NCBI GenBank assembly: GCA_009731375.1
Contig: BJOX01000129.1
Coordinates: forward strand, 673,036-702,575
Length of the DNA: 29,540 nucleotides
Source: Paulinella micropora
Lineage: Eukaryota > Cercozoa > Imbricatea > Euglyphida
Direction: 5' to 3'
Made by a program: the position numbers and the translations under genes
The notes under the pieces: model-generated
Database searches by the model: none
Seen by the model: only the letters and a program-made list of their open reading frames with translations
Told to the model about the DNA's origin: nothing
Shown here: positions 1 through 10,541 of the stretch, piece by piece
Layout of the letters: every line of letters starts with the position of its first letter
Numbering within the stretch: position 1 is the stretch's first letter

Positions 1-51
1 CCTGGTTGACGAAATCAGAAGCTCCTTTTTTCTGACATTAGTCGATATTTC

Positions 52-53
<2 letters not shown>
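1..53 (+). mobile_element. 3' terminus of dispersed repeat family II
   Basis: The first 53 bases are the 3' end of a repeat whose longer copy lies inverted at 21978-22380. The reverse complement of 21978-22029 matches it with about one substitution and a 1-base indel. In both copies the unique sequence stops at a terminal ...TCAT and passes straight into (CTAT)n. The terminal ten bases resemble the 3' end of the R2-like retrotransposon in this window (GATATYTCAT versus GACATCTCAT). No coding potential is visible in 53 bp; retroelement identity is inferred from the tail. Confidence 0.6.
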
Positions 54-123
<70 letters not shown>

Positions 124-190
124 ATCTTAGCACCACCTGAGGACGGACTTGACACGGTATAAATCTATCTATCTATCTATCTATCTATCG

Positions 191-278
<88 letters not shown>

Positions 279-284
279 GACTGT

Positions 285-340
<56 letters not shown>
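54..340. repeat. (ATCT)n microsatellite with one short spacer
   Basis: Nearly pure ATCT tetranucleotides are interrupted by a 35-bp unique spacer at about 128-162 and by a short variant at 279-287. The three-frame YLSI open frames here are repeat artefacts. Confidence 0.97.
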
Positions 341-341
<1 letters not shown>

Positions 342-1091
342 CGGGGGCGATGCAGGGGGCCAGCTGCTCAATGCTCCGGCCTAAGACCAAACCCCCCTTA
401 CAGCCCTTCACCAGCTGTGAAGAGCGAAACGTTGCTCCGTGATGGGCGCAGCTGGTGCAGCGTGACTGGCCAGGGCTGATGACTACCTACCGTAAGTTAC
501 GGTGTCATGGGCCCTCGATACACTCTTAGACTGCGGGAAAGTCCTGAGAGCCTTTGATACCGCGGCCTTCGGGAAAGGTGCAGCAGGCGATGTAACGATC
601 GTCGGATGGTAAAAACTCAAAGGATTGGGCAATCCGCAGCCAAGTCGCTTCTACTCGATACGACTACCTCCTTGGTTGGCTGCCTACTGCCTTGTGTTCC
701 GACGTGAGTTTTAGTGACCAGTGGTTACGGCAAATGGCCACTACTCTCGACGTCGGCCCACTTCTGTCAGCACTGCTGGCCCGGTAGTCCTCCGTCGCCA
801 CTACCCAGTGGTGTCCTGACAAATGGGAAAGGTTCAGAGACTAAACGGGAATGGGGATTTCCCTGTGTGCTGGTAGGCATATTAGCAGGAGATCTTTAAG
901 ATATAGTCCAGCCCCCGCGAAAGGCGGGCCCCGAAGCAAGCCTGGGGTGTACGTGACTGGGTCTACTAAGCTGCCCGTCCAGCCAGGGAAGGGTAGCTTA
1001 GTATCTCCCAGCCCGCTGCCCAGCCACCAACTGGTGGCGGGGTGGAATGGATGCCTATGTCTTCGGATATGCAGAGCTGATGGACCAAACA
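341..1091 (+). ncRNA. Group I self-splicing intron (IC1-like core)
   Basis: The block contains the four conserved group I core elements in order. P is CTGCGGGAAA (531-540), Q lies in GGGCAATCCGCAGCCAAG (627-644), R is GGTTCAGAGACTAAA (831-845) and S is AAGATATAGTCC (898-909). They pair as expected. P4 forms 7 bp between 531-537 and 633-639. P5 joins 540-545 to 621-626. P7 joins 839-843 to 904-908, with a bulged A838 and the G839-C908 pair in the position of the guanosine-binding site. P8 joins 868-875 to 880-887. A P2-like 9-bp stem is 409-417/449-457, and another hairpin runs 479-508. An ATGGTAA stretch near 606-612 resembles the A-rich bulge of P5abc. Downstream are a P9-like hairpin near 912-930, a 13-bp stem at 964-976/991-1003 and a UUCG-capped hairpin at 1056-1071. 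P3, P1 and the exact splice sites could not be fixed by hand. There is no homing endonuclease ORF and no rDNA exon; (ATCT)n lies on both sides. Confidence 0.86.
964..1003 (+). other. Strong hairpin in the P9 region of the group I intron
   Basis: A 13-bp stem (964-976 with 991-1003, one G-U pair) closes a 14-nt loop. It lies about 55 nt after the S element, where group I introns carry P9.1/P9.2 peripheral helices. The near-perfect pairing suggests selection on RNA structure. Confidence 0.75.
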
Positions 1092-1905
<814 letters not shown>

Positions 1906-2304
1906 GCATCTCAGTGTCGCAATAATTTACCTCTATCTACATCGGGCTATGTTAATCATATTCATTCTTGTAGAACAACGTATTTGCACCCATCTCCATC
2001 TCCATCTCCATCTCCACGAGAAGTTCCTTGTCCTTAACCACAATGAGCAATGACTTCAAACTCTTCGTTCTCAGCCAGTTCTGATCTTCGCGGCTTGTGT
2101 AGTGGCTCGTTTGAAAGCTCTCATCGAGAGCTTTTTGATGAGCCATAACACAGGTTGTAGATGTAAATATTGACTGAGATCGAAGCGCTTGAAGTCATTG
2201 TTCGTTGTGCTTAAGAAATAGGAACTTCTCATCTCCATCCCCATCTCTATCTCATACTATCATTGTATAGCATTGTTTCTGTGGTTTTGTGAGATTCTAT
2301 TCCT
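1906..2304 (+). repeat. Higher-order repeat unit, copy 1
   Basis: A 399-bp non-microsatellite segment starts GCATCTCAGTGTCGC and ends GAGATTCTATTCCT. It is repeated almost unchanged at 3661-4042 and 4430-4800. It contains a (CATCTC)n stretch on each side of a foldback MITE (2018-2230). No ORF of credible length is present. Confidence 0.9.
2018..2230. mobile_element. Foldback MITE, copy 1
   Basis: A 213-bp palindromic element with terminal inverted repeats of about 55 bp, beginning GAGAAGTTCCT and ending AGGAACTTCTC. The inner arm contains ATGACTTCAA. The middle has a nested hairpin: AAAGCTCTC and GAGAGCTTT around a 3-nt loop, enclosed by GGCTC and GAGCC. The element could fold along most of its length. 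Related copies are at 3773-3985, 4536-4726, 16946-17159 and 22758-22944. It is non-coding, presumably a non-autonomous DNA transposon; no clear target duplication was found. Confidence 0.75.
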
Positions 2305-2570
<266 letters not shown>

Positions 2571-3217
2571 NNNNNNNNNNNNNNNNNNNNNNNNNNNNNN
2601 NNNNNNNNNNNNNNNNNNNNNNNNNNNNNNNNNNNNNNNNNNNNNNNNNNNNNNNNNNNNNNNNNNNNNNNNNNNNNNNNNNNNNNNNNNNNNNNNNNNN
2701 NNNNNNNNNNNNNNNNNNNNNNNNNNNNNNNNNNNNNNNNNNNNNNNNNNNNNNNNNNNNNNNNNNNNNNNNNNNNNNNNNNNNNNNNNNNNNNNNNNNN
2801 NNNNNNNNNNNNNNNNNNNNNNNNNNNNNNNNNNNNNNNNNNNNNNNNNNNNNNNNNNNNNNNNNNNNNNNNNNNNNNNNNNNNNNNNNNNNNNNNNNNN
2901 NNNNNNNNNNNNNNNNNNNNNNNNNNNNNNNNNNNNNNNNNNNNNNNNNNNNNNNNNNNNNNNNNNNNNNNNNNNNNNNNNNNNNNNNNNNNNNNNNNNN
3001 NNNNNNNNNNNNNNNNNNNNNNNNNNNNNNNNNNNNNNNNNNNNNNNNNNNNNNNNNNNNNNNNNNNNNNNNNNNNNNNNNNNNNNNNNNNNNNNNNNNN
3101 NNNNNNNNNNNNNNNNNNNNNNNNNNNNNNNNNNNNNNNNNNNNNNNNNNNNNNNNNNNNNNNNNNNNNNNNNNNNNNNNNNNNNNNNNNNNNNNNNNNN
3201 NNNNNNNNNNNNNNNNN
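2571..3217. other. Assembly gap (647 N)
   Basis: Unresolved bases between two ATCT arrays, probably an array too long for the reads used. Confidence 0.99.
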
Positions 3218-3275
3218 TATCTATCTGTCTATCTATCTGTCTATCTATCTGTCTATCTATCTGTCTATCTATCTG

Positions 3276-3374
<99 letters not shown>

Positions 3375-3375
3375 G

Positions 3376-3411
<36 letters not shown>

Positions 3412-3492
3412 CCTACCTATCTTTCTTTCTTTCTTTCTTTTTTTCTTTCTTTCTTTCTATTTATTTTTCTTTCTTTCTATCCATCTATTTAC

Positions 3493-3581
<89 letters not shown>

Positions 3582-3596
3582 CATCTATCTATCTAA

Positions 3597-3660
<64 letters not shown>
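3218..3660. repeat. (ATCT)n/(GTCT)n/(CTTT)n array before unit copy 2
   Basis: Starts with a regular 12-bp pattern (two ATCT plus one GTCT, repeated five times). It then repeats the GTCT, ACCT, CTTT, TATTTATTTTT variant order seen before unit copy 1. Confidence 0.95.
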
Positions 3661-4429
<769 letters not shown>

Positions 4430-4798
4430 GCATCTCAGTGTCGCAATAATTTACCTCTATCTACATCGGGCTATGTTAATCATATTCATTCTTGTAGAAC
4501 AACGTATTTGCACCCATCTCCATCTCCATCTCCATGAGAAGTTCCTTGTCCTTAACCACAATGAGCAATGACTTCAAACTCTTTGTTCTCAGCCAGTTCT
4601 GATCTTCGCGGCTTGTGTAGTGGCTCGTTTGAAAGCTCTCATCGAGAGCTTTTTTATGAGCCATAACACAGGTTGTAGATGTAAATATTGACTGAGATCG
4701 AAGCGCTTAAGAAATAGGAACTTCTCATCTCCATCCCCATCTCTATCTCATACTATCATTGTATAGCATTGTTTCTGTGGTTTTGTAAGATTCTATTC

Positions 4799-4800
<2 letters not shown>
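4430..4800 (+). repeat. Higher-order repeat unit, copy 3
   Basis: Similar to copies 1 and 2 but with one CATCTC hexamer fewer, a few substitutions, and a 22-bp deletion within the MITE right arm. It retains the GTAAGATTCTATTCCT tail of copy 1. Confidence 0.9.
4536..4726. mobile_element. Foldback MITE, copy 3 (22-bp deletion)
   Basis: The same palindromic element, but the right arm lacks the bases between two GCTT tetramers, joining GAAGCGCTT directly to AAGAAATAGG. The deletion shortens the terminal stem; the central nested hairpin remains. Confidence 0.72.
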
Positions 4801-4859
<59 letters not shown>

Positions 4860-4873
4860 GATCTATCTATCTA

Positions 4874-4933
<60 letters not shown>
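4801..4933. repeat. (ATCT)n array upstream of retrotransposon copy A
   Basis: ATCT tetramers with a single GATC variant (4859-4862) and one phase slip. Its last repeats merge with the first bases of copy A. Confidence 0.96.
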
Positions 4934-4939
<6 letters not shown>

Positions 4940-5927
4940 GCCACATCCTCTCCGGTTGCCATGTTGCCCTCAAACAAGGCCGCTATACCCGGCGTCATGA
5001 CTCTGTGCTCTGCACTATTGAAGCTCCCCTTCAAAAACACATCGAGAGCCATAACAAACGCTCCCCTATAGACCAAAATGAATCAAAGTCTATGTTTGTG
5101 AAAGAGGGCGAGCAGAAGCCTAAGAGACAGTCATTTCATCGACCATCCCTGCTTGACACTGCAAACGATTGGCAACTCCAAACCCAATACACCGGTTCTG
5201 AGCAAGCCTTTCCTGTCCACATTTGTGTCACTGACCTCCGCCCCGATATCGTTGTCTGGTCACTGTCTACCAAGATATGTATTCTGATCGAGCTAACGTG
5301 CCCGGTCGAGGAAAACATCCTTGACGCACGAGCCTACAAGACCAACCGATACAACAAGCTCAAATCTCAAATCGAGGACAACGGATGGACCTGCCACCTT
5401 CGACCAATCGAATGCGGGGCTCGCGGCATGGTATCGTTCTCTGTTCATCGATGTTTCCGCGCCTTGGGTTTTTCCCATCCCCAATCCAAATCCCTTTGCT
5501 TCAAGCTATCCTCCTGCGTAGCTCGTTGCTCTTTTGCGATTTATCGCTCCTGTGCAGTCAAAAATTGGACTAATCTTCCTCTAGTCCGTATTGGTGACTG
5601 CATTCCATCATAGCCGTCCAGTGTTGCATAGCCCGGGCTAGGTCCCTGCGGGGGTTTAGGCCTCATACAATGTCATCATTGTAGCTTGCGCAAGCTTACG
5701 GTGCTCAAAACACTTGGACTAACGGCTTCCTTTTCTTTCTCTTCTTCCTTATCCTCCCACTCTCCATTCCTAGATTGCCTTTTTCTTCAACGTCCTTCCT
5801 CCTCTTCTTTTTCCAGAACACAGTCTACCCGTGATTCCCATCCCGGACACATGCACAGTACACAAATTATTGTTTGATGTGAAACTGCGTTCCTTTGCAA
5901 GGACTACATTCCTTTGCGACATCTCAT
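4934..5927 (+). mobile_element. R2-like retrotransposon copy A, 5'-truncated
   Basis: Co-linear with copy B at an offset of 3897 bp over about 990 bp. By eye there is one substitution (4990 C versus 8887 T) and no indel. The left junction is ambiguous over seven bases, ATCTATG, present both in the element (8831-8837) and at the end of the microsatellite. The copy contains the 3' end of the ORF and the whole 3' UTR. Its 3' end (GACATCTCAT, 5918-5927) is followed directly by copy B instead of a long ATCT tail. Near-identity implies recent duplication or insertion. Confidence 0.92.
4936..5613 (+). pseudogene. C-terminal fragment of R2-like retrotransposon protein (copy A)
   Basis: The frame encodes the last ~225 residues of the copy B protein up to the same stop codon. 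It enters inside the CCHC knuckle (its first two cysteines are lost) and then covers the whole restriction-like endonuclease. The RPD motif, the ELTCP motif with its glutamate, the downstream lysine (RAYKTNRY) and the C-terminus ending CIPS are intact. One residue differs from B by eye (Arg for Trp after GRY). With no reverse transcriptase and no start codon, it cannot make a functional retrotransposase. Confidence 0.88.
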
Positions 5928-6003
5928 CCATATGTGACCCCGTCGCGGCGATAAAGCGCGGCAACCAAACCTTTCTCCTTTTTCTTCTTGGGCTGACAAC
6001 CCT

Positions 6004-6041
6004 GGCTTAAACGAAGAGGCTTGCTTCCCCTAAGTTAAGCC
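6004..6041 (+). other. Hairpin in the 5' leader of copy B
   Basis: GGCTTAA (6004-6010) pairs with TTAAGCC (6035-6041), with an inner GAAG/CTTC stem. R2-type elements can carry self-cleaving 5' RNA, but I could not thread an HDV-like fold through this sequence. Only the simple hairpin is claimed. Confidence 0.4.
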
Positions 6042-6045
6042 GTAA

Positions 6046-9000
6046 GTTACAAAAACTACATGCGAAAACCTACCGACGCACCGCTATTCCCTCCGGAGTG
6101 GCCGCCGTCACCCTCCCAGTGCGTGCTCTGCACCGCCTGAACCCCCTGGAGAAGATTTTGCTCATGTTCACCCTTACGAAGACCTTTCGGGCCTCCTCGA
6201 AAAGAAGAGCCCAAAAGCGCACGTCCATCCGGACTACAAGTCGCAACCCGGCATTATCAACCTGGATTCCACCCACTGTGTTGACGCCGAGACATACTCC
6301 CATTTCGTCCATCGGACAAGAAGTGCCCCGAAAGAACCAACCGAAAGAAGAAAACGCCTGGTATTGCCATCAACACCAAGCGAATGGAAAGGCATTGAAG
6401 AAGAACTCCAATCCGCACTCCCTCTCATCCTCCCCTCCTCTCTCATCAAATGCCTGTCATGTGACGAAGCAGTAGCGAAATTTGAAAGATATCTCTACGA
6501 CTTCATATCACAACGGGTAACAAAAACACAAGAACAAACTCATGAGCGAAAAAACCGCCACGTAATCCGGCTCCAAACAGAACTCACGCAGAACCGACAA
6601 CAAAAACTGATCCAAAAGAGACATCTGCGAGATCTCAAAAGGGCAGGTTCAATTCCAGCTGCTGTTGCAAAAAGCCTGCAAAAAACTTGGCGAGTATTAT
6701 TGAAGACCGGTAACCGCCTCCGCCGTCGTCTCAAGGAAGCAACTTTAAGCTCCGCTCAACGACAAGCAAATACACGCTTCCGAACTGACCCTCATAAGTT
6801 TGCCAAAAATCTGTTTCATCCCCCCTCAACCCAAACCACTTCCTCCCTATCCAAAGAAAACTGTGACTCCTACTTTCCCAACCTATACAAAGACGCTAAT
6901 CGTGAACAAACCTACGTGCCCTTACCTGAAATGAATCGCCCGCCTCTACCAACTGTCCCCTTTGACCTCAAGCCACCGTCCTTCTTGGAAACCAAAAGAT
7001 CTGTGTTTGCCAAGCGTAATGGTGCAGCCCCTGGCAGAGATGGTATTAGCTACCTTGTTTACAAGAGACTTCCCACCGCTTTACTTTTCTTACACAAACT
7101 CATTGTCAAGTGTTGGACAACGGATGTAGCTAATAGCTGGGCCCAAGCTGCTATCTCCCTCCTTCATAAGGACGGCGATCCACTTCAGGCCTCAAACTAT
7201 CGTCCGATTGCTCTGACAAGCTGCTCGGGTAAGGTATTTTTCTCTTTGTGGTCAAAACGCCTAGAGAGTTTTTTGCTAGATAACAAGTACTTTGACAGAG
7301 CAAAACAAAAAGGTTTCCTCCGTAACGTTGCAGGATGCCCCGAGCACATTGCTACTACAAAAGCTACCATCAGAAATGCAAAAGATCACTATCGCCAACT
7401 GGTCATAGCATGGATTGACCTACAAAACGCTTTTGGAAGCGTAAACCACAACTTGATCCAGTTCGCTCTCTGGTGGTACCACGTGCCCCCTATGTTTGCT
7501 CGCATAATCTTTTTATACTACGAACTCTTAGTAGCCACAATCGAAGGGAAAGATTGGTCATCAGAACCCTTTGTTTTTGCTGTTGGCGTTTTTCAAGGAT
7601 GCTGCATTTCTCCTCTCCTTTTCAACATAGTTTTCAACCTACTCCTTGACCTCCTATCATCCTTGACCAAAAACAACGGTTATCATTTCAAGCATAAGAC
7701 CTCAACAGATGAAGTCATCGTGCACGAAGCTGCTTATGCTGACGACCTCAAACTACACTGCCGATCCCCGAAACACTGTCAATCGTCCATCAACATGATT
7801 GACAAATTTCTGTCATGGTCCAGAACAATGGCCGCGAAACCGCCCAAATGCAAAAGCCTTGCTTTCAAATACTGGACTAAAGCCGACGACTATAAGGGTC
7901 TCAAACGATTATTGCCGATCTCGTTCCCACCCTTCGACCCCGCCCTTACTATTACTGGCAAACCGATTGACTTCATCGCTGACAAGCCTTTCAAAGACCT
8001 CGGATGGATTGTCTACCATGACCTCAGCGAAAACGAACAACGTGCAGCAATCCAAAAGAAGTTCATTCTTTCTATGCAAGCCATCGATAGCTGCTCGATC
8101 AATGGCTTTATGAAATTTTGGCTATACCAGCACTACGCTGTCCAGTCACTTGCCTGGCCATTTCTCATTTATGACCTCTGCTTATCTTTCGCCAAAACCC
8201 TTGAGAAAATTGCGACCCGCTTCCTCAAAAAATGGGCCAATATCTACAAAAGAGCTCTGGTCTCTTGCCTTTACCGCCCACGCTCGAAATTCGGTCTACA
8301 GCTCCAATCCATCGTCTCTTTTTACCAGCGACTTCAAATCAACCGTGCTCAAATGCTGAAGTACTGCCCAGATAAACACCTCTCGTCCATTTATGCGATG
8401 AACCTGACGAAACACGAAACATTTCGAACTATCTGGAAACCAGAGCCTGTGCTCGAAAAGCTTGAGGCACAAGTTGATTTTGAATTCAAACATCGAGGCC
8501 AATCCGATCATCTCGGACTTGGCCATGGTCGCTACCCAAAAGAACATTCCATCACAGACCGCAAAGACAGGGTTTTAGAATTAGCTGCTGAGACAATACT
8601 TGAGACAACCACAGTGCATGACATGGACAAAGCCATGCAAGGGTGCTTCCTTCGTTTTGAAGACGCATGCCCCTTCGACCTCTCCTGGGCTCGCCTCATC
8701 GGAACCCGTAATCCCCGTTTAATCTCTTGGGTCATCAACGCAAGCACAAACTCGGTTATTACCCCCGACCTTAGACGTCTGTGGGGAATCATTCCCAACA
8801 ACAAGTGTGCCCTCTGTTCTGGTCAAGCACATCTATGCCACATCCTCTCCGGTTGCCATGTTGCCCTCAAACAAGGCCGCTATACCTGGCGTCATGACTC
8901 TGTGCTCTGCACTATTGAAGCTCCCCTTCAAAAACACATCGAGAGCCATAACAAACGCTCCCCTATAGACCAAAATGAATCAAAGTCTATGTTTGTGAAA

Positions 9001-9510
9001 GAGGGCGAGCAGAAGCCTAAGAGACAGTCATTTCATCGACCATCCCTGCTTGACACTGCAAACGATTGGCAACTCCAAACCCAATACACCGGTTCTGAGC
9101 AAGCCTTTCCTGTCCACATTTGTGTCACTGACCTCCGCCCCGATATCGTTGTCTGGTCACTGTCTACCAAGATATGTATTCTGATCGAGCTAACGTGCCC
9201 GGTCGAGGAAAACATCCTTGACGCACGAGCCTACAAGACCAACCGATACAACAAGCTCAAATCTCAAATCGAGGACAACGGATGGACCTGCCACCTTCGA
9301 CCAATCGAATGCGGGGCTCGCGGCATGGTATCGTTCTCTGTTCATCGATGTTTCCGCGCCTTGGGTTTTTCCCATCCCCAATCCAAATCCCTTTGCTTCA
9401 AGCTATCCTCCTGCGTAGCTCGTTGCTCTTTTGCGATTTATCGCTCCTGTGCAGTCAAAAATTGGACTAATCTTCCTCTAGTCCGTATTGGTGACTGCAT
9501 TCCATCATAG
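6046..9510 (+). CDS. R2-like reverse transcriptase / restriction-like endonuclease ORF
   Basis: The frame is open from just after an in-frame TAA (6043-6045) to TAG at 9508-9510, about 1154 codons without a break. A basic N-terminal region (~6500-6780) precedes a conserved R2-type block (FRTDPHKFAKNLF). RT motifs follow: AAPGRDGISY (7024-7053), YRPIALTSC (from 7198), catalytic motif A WIDLQNAFG with Asp at 7417, motif B GVFQGCCISPLLFN (7585-7626), and motif C YADD (7735-7746). Downstream is a CX2CX7HX4C knuckle (8806-8856), then the endonuclease: RPD (9136-9144), ELTCP with Glu at 9187, and Lys at 9235. The product should nick target DNA and prime cDNA synthesis on its own RNA. Oddities: the first in-frame ATG is at 6931, inside the conserved region, so the true start is missing, non-AUG or supplied by another exon. 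No Myb or C2H2 domain is seen. Confidence 0.93.
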   Translation, partial: VTKTTCENLPTHRYSLRSGRRHPPSACSAPPEPPGEDFAHVHPYEDLSGLLEKKSPKAHVHPDYKSQPGIINLDSTHCVDAETYSHFVHRTRSAPKEPTERRKRLVLPSTPSEWKGIEEELQSALPLILPSSLIKCLSCDEAVAKFERYLYDFISQRVTKTQEQTHERKNRHVIRLQTELTQNRQQKLIQKRHLRDLKRAGSIPAAVAKSLQKTWRVLLKTGNRLRRRLKEATLSSAQRQANTRFRTDPHKFAKNLFHPPSTQTTSSLSKENCDSYFPNLYKDANREQTYVPLPEMNRPPLPTVPFDLKPPSFLETKRSVFAKRNGAAPGRDGISYLVYKRLPTALLFLHKLIVKCWTTDVANSWAQAAISLLHKDGDPLQASNYRPIALTSCSGKVFFSLWSKRLESFLLDNKYFDRAKQKGFLRNVAGCPEHIATTKATIRNAKDHYRQLVIAWIDLQNAFGSVNHNLIQFALWWYHVPPMFARIIFLYYELLVATIEGKDWSSEPFVFAVGVFQGCCISPLLFNIVFNLLLDLLSSLTKNNGYHFKHKTSTDEVIVHEAAYADDLKLHCRSPKHCQSSINMIDKFLSWSRTMAAKPPKCKSLAFKYWTKADDYKGLKRLLPISFPPFDPALTITGKPIDFIADKPFKDLGWIVYHDLSENEQRAAIQKKFILSMQAIDSCSINGFMKFWLYQHYAVQSLAWPFLIYDLCLSFAKTLEKIATRFLKKWANIYKRALVSCLYRPRSKFGLQLQSIVSFYQRLQINRAQMLKYCPDKHLSSIYAMNLTKHETFRTIWKPEPVLEKLEAQVDFEFKHRGQSDHLGLGHGRYPKEHSITDRKDRVLELAAETILETTTVHDMDKAMQGCFLRFEDACPFDLSWARLIGTRNPRLISWVINASTNSVITPDLRRLWGIIPNNKCALCSGQAHLCHILSGCHVALKQGRYTWRHDSVLCTIEAPLQKHIESHNKRSPIDQNESKSMFVKEGEQKPKRQSFHRPSLLDTANDWQLQTQYTGSEQAFPVHICVTDLRPDIVVWSLSTKICILIELTCPVEENILDARAYKTNRYNKLKSQIEDNGWTCHLRPIECGARGMVSFSVHRCFRALGFSHPQSKSLCFKLSSCVARCSFAIYRSCAVKNWTNLPLVRIGDCIPS

Positions 9511-9822
9511 CCGTCCAGTGTTGCATAGCCCGGGCTAGGTCCCTGCGGGGGTTTAGGCCTCATACAATGTCATCATTGTAGCTTGCGCAAGCTTACGGTG
9601 CTCAAAACACTTGGACTAACGGCTTCCTTTTCTTTCTCTTCTTCCTTATCCTCCCACTCTCCATTCCTAGATTGCCTTTTTCTTCAACGTCCTTCCTCCT
9701 CTTCTTTTTCCAGAACACAGTCTACCCGTGATTCCCATCCCGGACACATGCACAGTACACAAATTATTGTTTGATGTGAAACTGCGTTCCTTTGCAAGGA
9801 CTACATTCCTTTGCGACATCTC

Positions 9823-9824
<2 letters not shown>
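9511..9824 (+). other. 3' UTR of retrotransposon copy B
   Basis: A 314-bp segment shared with copies A (5614-5927) and C. It has a GC-rich folded start with small hairpins, among them AGCCCGGGCT, CAATG-TCAT-CATTG, and the 14-bp perfect palindrome AGCTTGCGCAAGCT at 9580-9593. A pyrimidine-rich tract follows (~9626-9710), then a less structured tail to GACATCTCAT. In R2 elements the folded 3' UTR is what the protein binds before target-primed reverse transcription; that role is inferred here. Confidence 0.75.

Positions 9825-9866
<42 letters not shown>
9825..9866. repeat. (ATCT)n tail after copy B
   Basis: About ten ATCT tetramers directly follow the retrotransposon 3' end. They are either a templated tail or target microsatellite. 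Confidence 0.93.
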
Positions 9867-9867
<1 letters not shown>

Positions 9868-9985
9868 GAGAGATTCTACTCCTCGGGACCATACCCATAG
9901 TTAACATTACCTACATACATACATACTTACATACATACATACATATATACATGCATACATACATGCATACATACATGCATACATG

Positions 9986-10017
<32 letters not shown>

Positions 10018-10027
10018 CATATATACA

Positions 10028-10061
<34 letters not shown>

Positions 10062-10220
10062 CAGACATAGATATATACATACATACATACATACATGCAT
10101 ACATACATACATACATACATGCATACATACATACATAGATACATATATACATACATACATGCAAACATACATATATACAGACATACATACATACATACAT
10201 ACATACAGACAGACAGACAG

Positions 10221-10253
<33 letters not shown>

Positions 10254-10279
10254 CAGACATACATATATACAGACATGCA

Positions 10280-10311
<32 letters not shown>

Positions 10312-10510
10312 CATACATACATACATACATACATACATACATACATACATACATACATACATCCAGACATGCATATATACAGACATACATACATACATAC
10401 ATACATACATGCATGCATACATACATACATACATACATACATACAATATTGTTGCGCATAGCATTGTGTTTGGGAGATGCTTTTCTTAGGAACCATACCA
10501 GTAGTTAACA

Positions 10511-10541
<31 letters not shown>

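Larger units (their letters stand above)
5928..9824 (+). mobile_element. R2-like (RLE-type) non-LTR retrotransposon copy B, nearly complete
   Basis: A 3.9-kb element consisting of a short 5' segment (5928-6045), one long ORF to 9510 and a 314-bp 3' UTR ending GACATCTCAT, followed by (CTAT)n. There are no LTRs and no poly(A). RT followed by a CCHC knuckle and a restriction-like endonuclease places it in the R2/NeSL/HERO/R4 group, which typically uses target-primed reverse transcription at specific sites. It starts exactly where copy A ends. Whether 5928 is the true 5' end is unproven: no in-frame ATG precedes the RT domain, and no N-terminal zinc finger is visible. Confidence 0.9.

Noticed and set aside
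341-1091. Interpretation as rDNA containing an intron
   Set aside because: No rRNA sequence recognised on either side; ATCT repeats abut both ends.
5136-5484. Minus-strand and alternate-frame ORFs in retrotransposon copies A, B and C
   Set aside because: Shadows of the conserved endonuclease frame; identical in each copy only because the DNA is.
5928-6045. HDV-like self-cleaving ribozyme at the 5' end of the retrotransposon
   Set aside because: Expected from R2 biology, but I could not place the double-pseudoknot helices; only a simple hairpin is supported.
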